Source: Luminiphilus sp.
Lineage (GTDB): Bacteria; Pseudomonadota; Gammaproteobacteria; Pseudomonadales; Halieaceae
DNA: 64,000 nucleotides
NCBI GenBank assembly: GCA_028117185.1
Contig: JAOHHD010000002.1
Location: 17,890 to 81,889 of the forward strand
Reading direction: 5' to 3'
The position numbers and the translations under genes were made by a program. Of the stretch, positions 10,504 through 17,539 are shown one piece after another. Position 1 is the first letter of the stretch; each line of letters starts with the position of its first letter. Under the pieces are notes generated by a model. The model worked only from the letters and a program-made list of their open reading frames with translations. It ran no database searches and was not told the origin of the DNA.

Positions 10504-11817
10504 ATGAGTGAGGCCGCTATTGCTCGACTGGATATGATGCAAAGCGACTTTGAGGCCCAGTTTAGTGCGCTATTAGTCAGTCCCTTTGAGTCCGATACCG
10601 GACTGACGCAGAAGGTCGCGGGCATACTGAGCGCCGTTGCCTCAGAAGGTGACGACGCTGTGATGAGATTCACTAATGAATTTGATCGCCGCGATGCGAA
10701 CAGTTTGGCTGACTTGACGATTGAGCAAGAGACGTTAGATGCCGCACTGGTCAAAATCGCGCCCGACCTTCGCGATGCGTTAACGCTTGCAGCAGAGCGT
10801 ATTCGTGACTTTCACCAACGTCAGCTCGCCGAGAGCTGGCAGTATGAGGACGGTGAGGGCAATTTACTGGGGCAGCGAGTGTCGCCGCTAGACCGCGTCG
10901 GCGTTTACGTGCCAGGAGGACGTGCGAGTTACCCCTCTTCCGTATTGATGAATACGATCCCCGCTAAGGTGGCGGGCGTGGCGGACATTGTGATGGTCGC
11001 CCCAGCGCCGCAGGGCGAGATCAACCCGGTTGTGTTGGCAGCGGCAAGTCTTGCGGGGGTCAACAAGGTCTATAGTGTGGGGGGGGCTCAGGCCATTGCT
11101 GCCTTGGCCTACGGCACCGAGACCATCGCCAAAGTGGATAAAATTGTCGGCCCAGGTAACCGCTTTGTTGCCGAAGCCAAGCGACAAGTATTCGGTCGGG
11201 TTGGTATTGATATGGTCGCGGGGCCGTCTGAGATTCTTATCATTGCAGACGGCACGGTGGATCCAGAGTGGGTCACGATGGATCTTTTTGCGCAGGCCGA
11301 GCACGATGAATACGCTCAAGCTATCTTGATTGCTACAGACCAGGCCTACTTAGATGAGATCCATGCCTGTATCGATAGAAAGCTCCCGAAGATGTCTCGG
11401 CGCGACATTATTAGCGTTTCTCTCCGCCATCGTGGCGCGCTGGTTAAGGTGCCGAATCTGGCAAGTGCCGTGGCGCTGAGCAATCGATTGGCGCCGGAGC
11501 ATCTAGAATTAGCAGTAGCGGAACCACATGCCTTGCTGGATCAGATCAGCGCAGCCGGCGCGATCTTTTTGGGTGCGATGTCTTCAGAGTCACTGGGTGA
11601 CTATTGTGCTGGCCCCAATCACGTATTGCCAACTTCGGGTTCAGCGCGCTTTGCGTCGCCACTGGGCGTATATGACTTTCAGCGCCGCAGCAGTCTTATT
11701 GGCGTGTCTGCGGCCGGAGCACAGGTATTAGGTGGCGTCGCCGCCAAGATAGCCGACGCGGAGTCGCTAGAGGCACATAGTCTAAGCGCTCAAATGAGGA
11801 TGCCCAACGCGCAGTAG
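10504..11817 (+). CDS. hisD: Histidinol dehydrogenase HisD
   Basis: HisD is a zinc enzyme that oxidises L-histidinol to histidine in two NAD-dependent steps. The ATG at 10504 gives 437 residues, the family length; an upstream extension into hisG is unlikely. Visible motifs are YVPGGRASYPSSVLMNTIPA (about residues 139-158), KIVGPGNRFVAEAKR, the catalytic AEHDE and the zinc-site RLAPEHLEL. In Pseudomonas hisC follows, but here the operon ends and degS converges from the other strand. Confidence 0.97.
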   Translation: MSEAAIARLDMMQSDFEAQFSALLVSPFESDTGLTQKVAGILSAVASEGDDAVMRFTNEFDRRDANSLADLTIEQETLDAALVKIAPDLRDALTLAAERIRDFHQRQLAESWQYEDGEGNLLGQRVSPLDRVGVYVPGGRASYPSSVLMNTIPAKVAGVADIVMVAPAPQGEINPVVLAAASLAGVNKVYSVGGAQAIAALAYGTETIAKVDKIVGPGNRFVAEAKRQVFGRVGIDMVAGPSEILIIADGTVDPEWVTMDLFAQAEHDEYAQAILIATDQAYLDEIHACIDRKLPKMSRRDIISVSLRHRGALVKVPNLASAVALSNRLAPEHLELAVAEPHALLDQISAAGAIFLGAMSSESLGDYCAGPNHVLPTSGSARFASPLGVYDFQRRSSLIGVSAAGAQVLGGVAAKIADAESLEAHSLSAQMRMPNAQ

Positions 11818-11823
11818 ATCATC

Positions 11824-11849
11824 CACGGGTCAGCCGTTGCTGGCTCGTG
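11824..11849. terminator. Possible bidirectional terminator between hisD and degS
   Basis: CACGGGTCAGC at 11824-11834 pairs with GCTGGCTCGTG at 11839-11849 around a CGTT loop, an 11-bp stem with two G-T pairs. It lies 7 bases after the hisD stop and overlaps the degS stop, where the two genes converge. No T-run follows on either strand, so it could be an mRNA 3'-end stabiliser rather than an intrinsic terminator. Confidence 0.4.
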
Positions 11850-12933
11850 TGCCGACCACCGCCTCGATCTCAACTGGCAAGCCGTCTCTATCAACCCGGA
11901 CCCGCAACAGGTGACCTGGGCGGAGGCGCGCAATCTGCATCATCGCGGCACGGCCATCCACCACCAATGCGTCGTCCATTGCAACGATAATATCGTTTAG
12001 CGCGATCCCAGCGCGTTCCGCTGGTCCGTCAGATGCGAGATCGGTCACAATCAGGCGCTGTATTGACCGGCCAGACGCGTCCTCGCTGAGGAGCACCTCT
12101 ACGCTGACCCCGAGCCAGCCACGGATAACGCGACCATAATTGACGATATCACTCAAAGCGGTGGCGGCCAGTTCGCTCGGTGTGGCTAAGTTGATGCCAA
12201 TGCCAGTTGCTTCCCCGGCGCCATCCCCGCCCGCGGTATAAATGAGTGTATTGATGCCCACTAGGCGGCCTTGAGCATCGATTAATGCCCCACCTGAGCT
12301 ACCTAAATGAATGGTCGCATCGGTCTGGATATAGCCTTCATAGGTGGAAAGCTGCAGGCCAAATCGGCCGACGCCAGAGATAATGCCTTGAGATACCGAG
12401 TGGCCGAAGCCATACGGGTTGCCAATAGCCAGTACCACGTCACCGACTGCAATGTCCTCCGCGTCAGCCAATGCAATCGGTGTCAACGCCGGTAGATCAA
12501 TGCGAAGAATCGCCAAATCGGTGTCGGGATCATTACCGACGACGGAGGCATTGGCAGAGCGGCCATCAGCTAGCAAGACTTGAATTGCATCGGCGCCTGC
12601 TATGACGTGATTATTTGTCACGATGTGGCCTTCGGCGGTGAGGATCACGCCGGAACCCAGTGATCTCTCAATGCGTTGTCCGTTGCCACGATCCGATCGG
12701 AAGCGACGTTGCCAGGGGGAATTGAGCCGAGGGTCTACCCGCGATTCAACCAGCTTGGCAGTATAGATGTTGACCACCGAAGGCGTGGCACGTGCTACAG
12801 CCTCTCGATAACTGCTGGAGGCGGCGACTGCTGTGGCAGGGCGCTTATCCAACACCCACTTGTCTAAAATAAGCGTCGCTGCGAGCACGCCGACCAAAGC
12901 GGGCCAAATGATGGCAATAAGATTCTGTTTCAC
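11830..12933 (-). CDS. degS: Periplasmic serine protease of the DegS/AlgW family
   Basis: DegS/AlgW is an inner-membrane-anchored site-1 protease that cleaves anti-sigma factor RseA/MucA when its PDZ domain senses misfolded porin. The 367-residue product has one N-terminal membrane anchor (LIAIIWPALVGVLAATLIL), a trypsin-like domain with His109 (TNNHVI), Asp139 (DPDTDLAIL) and Ser213, and one PDZ domain (from about residue 265). The serine motif reads IHLGSSGGAL, whereas the family usually has INPGNSGGAL. The catalytic serine is retained but the oxyanion-loop neighbours differ. The start is GTG behind GGAGG. The gene is close to nif3, as algW is in Pseudomonas. Confidence 0.93.
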   Translation of the reverse strand: MKQNLIAIIWPALVGVLAATLILDKWVLDKRPATAVAASSSYREAVARATPSVVNIYTAKLVESRVDPRLNSPWQRRFRSDRGNGQRIERSLGSGVILTAEGHIVTNNHVIAGADAIQVLLADGRSANASVVGNDPDTDLAILRIDLPALTPIALADAEDIAVGDVVLAIGNPYGFGHSVSQGIISGVGRFGLQLSTYEGYIQTDATIHLGSSGGALIDAQGRLVGINTLIYTAGGDGAGEATGIGINLATPSELAATALSDIVNYGRVIRGWLGVSVEVLLSEDASGRSIQRLIVTDLASDGPAERAGIALNDIIVAMDDALVVDGRAAMMQIARLRPGHLLRVRVDRDGLPVEIEAVVGTRASNG

Positions 12934-13009
12934 GGGAGCCTCCTGCCCCCATTGTAAATCATGGTGCGGTGGTTATTCTCTTCATTTTGACAGTTAACAA
13001 GAGTGAGAT

Positions 13010-13765
13010 ATGGCCTGTACCCGCGACCAATTGAGTGACTTTTTTGACGCGCTGCTTCACCCCAATGAATTTGCCGACTACTGCCCCAATGGATTGCAAG
13101 TGGAGGGTAAGTCGCAGATCAAGCATTTGGTGACCGGCGTCACGGCAAGTCAGGCGTTAGTGGACGCCGCAATTGCCGAGGAGGCCGACGCAATCCTCGT
13201 TCATCACGGATATTTTTGGCGTTCCGAGGATCCCCGTGTTGTGGGAATCAAGGCGCAACGGTTGCGAGCACTGCTGGCGGCTGACATTAATTTGTTTGCC
13301 TACCATCTTCCGCTCGACTGCCACCCAGAGGTGGGTAATAACGTGACGCTGGGGTATTTGATGGGCGTAGCAGATCCAGTGCCCCTCGATGCCAGTGACA
13401 CTGAGCTGCCGCTTTATACCGGCAGGTTGCCTGCCGCGATACCCGTTGAACAGCTAGCCGAAACGATGGCTACTGTCTTAGACCGTGCGCCACTGCTGAT
13501 TGGTGAGGGAGTAGTGCAGCAGCTCGTCTGGTGCACCGGGGCAGGTCAGAGCTATATCGATCGGGCTGCCGATGCGGGCGCTGACGTTTTTATTACCGGC
13601 GAGGTATCTGAGCAAACGGTGCATGTCGCCCGCGAGCGCGGTCTGGCGTTTATTGCGGCGGGGCATCACGCGACGGAGCGTTATGGTGTGCAAGCTGTCG
13701 GTGAGCGCGCCGCCTCAGCCTTAGGTTGCACGCACCGGTTCATCGACAGCCCGAATCCAGCTTGA
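13010..13765 (+). CDS. NIF3 / GTP cyclohydrolase I type 2-like metal-binding protein
   Basis: This 251-residue protein belongs to the NIF3/YbgI family of dinuclear-metal toroidal hexamers of uncertain physiological substrate. Metal-ligand motifs are visible: VHHGYFWRSEDPR (about residues 64-76), YHLPLDCHPEVGNN, and the C-terminal GHHATERYGVQAVGE. The core lacks the inserted domain of longer homologues. It is transcribed divergently from degS and converges with zapG, six bases apart. Confidence 0.92.
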   Translation: MACTRDQLSDFFDALLHPNEFADYCPNGLQVEGKSQIKHLVTGVTASQALVDAAIAEEADAILVHHGYFWRSEDPRVVGIKAQRLRALLAADINLFAYHLPLDCHPEVGNNVTLGYLMGVADPVPLDASDTELPLYTGRLPAAIPVEQLAETMATVLDRAPLLIGEGVVQQLVWCTGAGQSYIDRAADAGADVFITGEVSEQTVHVARERGLAFIAAGHHATERYGVQAVGERAASALGCTHRFIDSPNPA

Positions 13766-13770
13766 GGGGC

Positions 13771-14223
13771 TTAGGCGGCTGAGCTGTCCGACTTCTCGAG
13801 TCCAAATGTTTCGGATAATTGGCCCTGCTCATCTGGCTTTTTGGGGGCATAGTCTAAGGGTTGAGCGACCTCAACGAGGTGAGGTTTGTCTGTTGCATCG
13901 TGGGGAGGCGCAGAGAGAGCCGGTTCGGACATGCTGATCTGATCACCACACAGCTGATCTGCGCCATTGGCGAGGTGTGTGTAAACCGAGCGGTAGTCAT
14001 CGGTGAGCTTGTTGAGTAGATCAGCGGTGCGAGCAAAGTGCTCAGTCACCTCTGCCTCATAGTCGGCCTTATTTTGCCGTGCTTGATCCAGCTGACTCTC
14101 CAGTTCGAGAATGATTTTACGCTTGTTATCGCCACGCGAAGCCAATGCCGAGTACCAGCCGATCAGGCTACCGATGGCGCCGCCGATGATGAGGGCAATA
14201 ATGAGGTTAAACAGTGAATACAT
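13771..14223 (-). CDS. zapG: YhcB/ZapG-family membrane protein (DUF1043)
   Basis: This 150-residue protein has one N-terminal membrane helix (LFNLIIALIIGGAIGSLIGWY, in part), then a coiled-coil (KRKIILELESQLDQARQNKADYEAEVTEHFARTADLL) and a low-complexity tail. That is the layout of DUF1043/YhcB, a cell-envelope and division-associated protein. It is divergent from zapE, another division factor, and this pairing is widespread in gammaproteobacteria. Confidence 0.88.
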   Translation of the reverse strand: MYSLFNLIIALIIGGAIGSLIGWYSALASRGDNKRKIILELESQLDQARQNKADYEAEVTEHFARTADLLNKLTDDYRSVYTHLANGADQLCGDQISMSEPALSAPPHDATDKPHLVEVAQPLDYAPKKPDEQGQLSETFGLEKSDSSAA

Positions 14224-14465
14224 GGAGTGGGTGCCTCCTGATGCGTGTGCGATGCCGGCTCATGGCCGTTCGCTATGAGCGCAACAAGTTAATGTTCTTA
14301 TCGGCGACTGACTGTGTCAGTTTTTGCCCTGCACTTAGTGTACTGCACCCGCGAGTTGCCGTCAGGCTTAACGAGCACATTTCGCGCTTCATTCCGCTCA
14401 GCGCTGTTGGCTCGTGTTATTCTGCGGCGCGAAAAACCTAGCCCATAGGGGCTCTCAGCGGGCTT
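14224..14465. other. Divergent zapG-zapE intergenic region
   Basis: This 242-base gap must hold the promoters for zapG (minus) and zapE (plus). I could not assign convincing -35/-10 boxes. A small hairpin, ACTGAC-TGT-GTCAGT followed by four T, lies at 14307-14325 on the plus strand. It resembles a weak terminator, but no plus-strand gene ends just before it. Confidence 0.3.
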
Positions 14466-15614
14466 ATGGTGGAAATGCCACACGATTTATCTCCCTTACA
14501 GCATTACCAACTCGCGCTGGCGGCCGGCGAGTTGTTAGAAGATGCAGCCCAAGCTGAGGTGATCGATCGTCTGAACGACCTTTATGAGCGCCTGTTAAAA
14601 CGCCATGAGACTGACCAGAAGATCTGGGCGCAGGCTGCCCGGCGGCTGGGTCGGACTCGGGAGCCGGAGCGCGGGCTGTATGTCTGGGGCGGTGTGGGTC
14701 GAGGAAAAACGCTATTGGTCGATAGTTTTTTCGACTGCTTGCCTTGGCCACGCAAGCTAAGAGTTCACTTTCATCGGTTCATGCAGCGTGTGCACGGCAG
14801 GCTGGCTGCGCTCAGCGGCGTAAAGAACCCCTTGGAACGGGTTGCTGACGAAATCGCAGACGAGGCGCTCGTGCTGTGTTTTGACGAGTTTTTTGTCAGC
14901 GATATCGGCGATGCCATGATTCTTGCGGGTTTAGTCGAGGCGTTATTCCAACGCGGTGTCACTTTGGTGGCAACGTCCAATATTCCACCGAGTGAGCTGT
15001 ATCGTGATGGACTTCAGCGGGCTCGGTTTTTGCCTGCTATTGCCCTGATTGAGCGTCACTTAGAGGTGGTTCACCTGGATGCGCCAACTGATTATCGATT
15101 TCGGACGTTGCAGAGAGCGGCGCTGTGGCATACCCCACATGATCAGGCTGCACACGAGGCGCTAGCCGGTTATTTTGTTTCCTTGGGCGGACAGGCTGTT
15201 GCCGAATCCGCAGTGGGGTCAGCGTCGCAGGAAAGCGCTTCAAAGTGGTTGGAGATCAATCAACGCCGCATGCAACTCATCGATACGGCGCCAGGGATTG
15301 CTTGGTTTACGTTTTCGACGCTGTGCGATGAGCCGCGCAGTGCTGCTGATTTTGTCGAGCTGGCAAGGGAGTATCACACGATATTGGTTGAGCAAATTCC
15401 AGTGTTAACCGGCGACAAAGAGGACGCCGCCAGGCGTTTTATTAACTTGGTTGACGAGTTTTACGATCGCAATGTCAAATTGATCGCTACCGCAGCCTGT
15501 GCGCCTGAGGACCTCTACAGCGGTGTGAGGTTGCGTTTTGAGTTCGAGCGAACCGTGTCTAGGCTGCAAGAGATGCGCACCCACGAATACCTGCGGGCTG
15601 AGCATAGACCTTAG
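14466..15614 (+). CDS. zapE: Cell division ATPase ZapE (AFG1-like)
   Basis: ZapE is an AFG1-family P-loop ATPase that associates with the Z-ring. The 382-residue protein has Walker A GGVGRGKTLL (about residues 75-84), the conserved FDCLPWPRKLRVHFHRFM segment, Walker B VLCFDEFFVSDIGDAMIL and a sensor region VATSNIPPSELYRDGLQR. Near the C-terminus is FINLVDEFYDRNVKLI. An ATG at 14475 is an alternative start. Confidence 0.94.
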   Translation: MVEMPHDLSPLQHYQLALAAGELLEDAAQAEVIDRLNDLYERLLKRHETDQKIWAQAARRLGRTREPERGLYVWGGVGRGKTLLVDSFFDCLPWPRKLRVHFHRFMQRVHGRLAALSGVKNPLERVADEIADEALVLCFDEFFVSDIGDAMILAGLVEALFQRGVTLVATSNIPPSELYRDGLQRARFLPAIALIERHLEVVHLDAPTDYRFRTLQRAALWHTPHDQAAHEALAGYFVSLGGQAVAESAVGSASQESASKWLEINQRRMQLIDTAPGIAWFTFSTLCDEPRSAADFVELAREYHTILVEQIPVLTGDKEDAARRFINLVDEFYDRNVKLIATAACAPEDLYSGVRLRFEFERTVSRLQEMRTHEYLRAEHRP

Positions 15615-15700
15615 GCGCAGGGCGACAAAATAACTATTGAAAGGGCTCAAGCAGTCCAGTAACATCCGCGCTCCTTTGATACCGCCCTTGAGACTCCGGC

Positions 15701-16129
15701 ATGAAAACATATAGCGCCAAGGCAGACGACATTCACCACGATTGGTTCGTTGTGGATGCTGAGAATTTAACACTCGGCCGTCTTGCAACTGAGATAGCGC
15801 ATCGCTTGCGTGGCAAGCATAAGCCAGAGTACACCCCCCACATGGATATGGGTGACTACGTGGTAGTGGTTAACTGTGAGAAAATCCGCGTGACCGGCGC
15901 GAAGCGAACAGACAAGATGTATTATCACCACACTGGTTTCCCAGGTGGCATCAAGGCGGCGAGCTTTGATCAGGTGATTGAGCGCGCCCCTGAGCGCGTC
16001 ATTCAGCGTGCGGTGAAAGGGATGATGCCCAGAAACCCACTTGGCCGCGCAATGCTGAAAAAACTTAAGGTGTATGCGGGTCCTGCGCATCCGCACTCGG
16101 CGCAACAGCCGCAGCCACTGACGATCTGA
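15701..16129 (+). CDS. rplM: 50S ribosomal protein L13
   Basis: L13 is an early-assembly protein of the large subunit that binds 23S rRNA. The 142-residue product has the expected [21 protein letters not shown] start, the [18 protein letters not shown] strand and the signature motif around [21 protein letters not shown]. Length equals that of E. coli L13. It is followed by rpsI after 10 bases, the universal pair. Confidence 0.99.
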   Translation: MKTYSAKADDIHHDWFVVDAENLTLGRLATEIAHRLRGKHKPEYTPHMDMGDYVVVVNCEKIRVTGAKRTDKMYYHHTGFPGGIKAASFDQVIERAPERVIQRAVKGMMPRNPLGRAMLKKLKVYAGPAHPHSAQQPQPLTI

Positions 16130-16139
16130 GGAGACTATA

Positions 16140-16532
16140 ATGGCAACCGCACAGTATTACGGAACGGGTCGACGAAAGACCTCCACCGCGCGCGTATTTC
16201 TGCGCTCAGGTAGCGGCAACATTACGGTGAATGGGCGTCCTGTTGACGAGTATTTCGGTCGTCAAGTTGCGCGTATGATCGTTCGACAGCCCCTTGAATT
16301 GACCGAGAACGCCGCAAGTTTTGATGCCAATGTGACGGTATGTGGCGGAGGGAGCTTTGGTCAAGCGGGTGCCATTCGGCATGGATTGACGCGCGCGCTG
16401 CTAGATTATGACGAAAGTCTTCGAGGTGCGCTTCGCGCAGCCGGTTTCGTCACGCGAGACGCAAGAGAAGTCGAACGCAAGAAGGTGGGCCTGCGCAAGG
16501 CGCGACGTCGTCCGCAATTTTCCAAGCGATAA
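16140..16532 (+). CDS. rpsI: 30S ribosomal protein S9
   Basis: S9 sits in the head of the small subunit with its C-terminal tail reaching the P-site tRNA. The 130-residue product has [17 protein letters not shown] at the N-terminus, [18 protein letters not shown] in the centre and the basic tail ending RRRPQFSKR, whose final KR contacts tRNA. It ends just before a strong intrinsic terminator. Confidence 0.99.
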   Translation: MATAQYYGTGRRKTSTARVFLRSGSGNITVNGRPVDEYFGRQVARMIVRQPLELTENAASFDANVTVCGGGSFGQAGAIRHGLTRALLDYDESLRGALRAAGFVTRDAREVERKKVGLRKARRRPQFSKR

Positions 16533-16556
16533 GGATTTCGCCATTTCGTTCGAAAG

Positions 16557-16581
16557 CCGGCACCTGTGTCGGTTTTTTTTT
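16557..16581 (+). terminator. Rho-independent terminator of rplM-rpsI
   Basis: The stem CCGGCA (16557-16562) pairs with TGTCGG (16567-16572) around a CCTG loop and is followed by nine T (16573-16581). It lies 24 bases after the rpsI stop and is a textbook intrinsic terminator. Confidence 0.88.
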
Positions 16582-16918
16582 GCTGGGAGATTGAGTCAGA
16601 GGATGGTTGTTGCCAGCATACCGAGCAGTCTATGTGGTGCGTGGACGATTTAAATACGCCAGGTCGTTGCCCAGTCACGCTGTGATCAGACAAATGCCCG
16701 CTAAATGGCGAGGCGAGCTTAGCGTGGGTGCGAAAAACGCATTTGAGCGCAAAAGACACTGATCTTGTCGGGCCGCCGATTCGTATTTCGACTTGCTGGT
16801 AGCCGGAGTGAGCATTACACTTCGCGCGCAATACGTACTAACTATCTTGATTCACCGCTCACTCAAGCGTGTTCTGACCCGCGGAGTGGGTCAGCGGTAA
16901 CACGGGAGACGTCCAAGC
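16582..16918 (+). promoter_or_regulatory. Upstream region of the bc1 operon with candidate promoter and dyad
   Basis: This gene-free stretch precedes petA. A candidate sigma-70 promoter has TTGCTG at 16793-16798 and TACACT at 16816-16821 with 17-base spacing. Further down, TGACCC (16875-16880) and GGGTCA (16888-16893) form a dyad with a 7-base spacer, a possible operator or leader hairpin. A Shine-Dalgarno-like GGGAG lies about 10 bases before the petA ATG. The rest shows no recognisable gene. Confidence 0.4.
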
Positions 16919-17539
16919 ATGACCGATACAACTGAAGCTCACGATACGACAGGCGATCACAGCCAGACCCGCAGGCGGTTTCTTACTGCGGCGACTTCGG
17001 CGGTAGGGGTCGGCGGTGTTGCGGGCGTTGCGGTGCCATTTTTAGGTTCGTGGAACCCATCGGAGAAAGCCAAAGCGGCTGGAGCGCCGGTCCGTGCCGA
17101 TATCGGCGGCATAGAGCCAGGGCAAATGGTGGTCGTCGAGTGGCGCGGTAAGCCTGTTTATGTGCTGCGCCGCACAGCCGAGCAAGTGGCGGATTTGGCA
17201 ACGCTCAATGGTGATCTGAAAGATCCCCTGTCGGAGGCGTCGGCACAACCTGCTTACATCTCAGGCGAAGCCCGAGCGCTTAACGAAGAACTGCTGGTGA
17301 TTGTGGGACTCTGCACTCACCTAGGCTGTGCGCCAAAGTTTCGGCCTGAAGTTGGCGCGGCCGACATGGGTGGCGAGGAATGGCTCGGCGGATTTTTCTG
17401 TCCTTGTCATGGCTCCAAGTTCGATTTGGCGGGCCGGGTTTACAAAGGTGTGCCTGCATCGGCTAATCTAGAAGTTCCCCCTTACTCTTTTGAAGGCGAC
17501 AACGTGCTAGTGATTGGCGTTGACGCGGAGGCAGTCTAA
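16919..17539 (+). CDS. petA: Ubiquinol-cytochrome c reductase Rieske iron-sulfur subunit
   Basis: The Rieske subunit takes the first electron from ubiquinol in the bc1 complex and passes it to cytochrome c1. The 206-residue protein has a twin-arginine-like N-terminus (TRRRFLTAATSAVGVGGVAG, residues 19-38) that doubles as the membrane anchor, and the two cluster-binding boxes CTHLGC (about 133-138) and CPCHGS (about 163-168). The stop codon shares its last base with the start of the next gene (TAATG). Confidence 0.97.
   Translation: MTDTTEAHDTTGDHSQTRRRFLTAATSAVGVGGVAGVAVPFLGSWNPSEKAKAAGAPVRADIGGIEPGQMVVVEWRGKPVYVLRRTAEQVADLATLNGDLKDPLSEASAQPAYISGEARALNEELLVIVGLCTHLGCAPKFRPEVGAADMGGEEWLGGFFCPCHGSKFDLAGRVYKGVPASANLEVPPYSFEGDNVLVIGVDAEAV

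Noticed and set aside
14307..14325. Small hairpin with a T-run in the zapG-zapE gap.
   Set aside because: The loop is only three bases and no plus-strand gene ends before it, so a terminator call is not supported.
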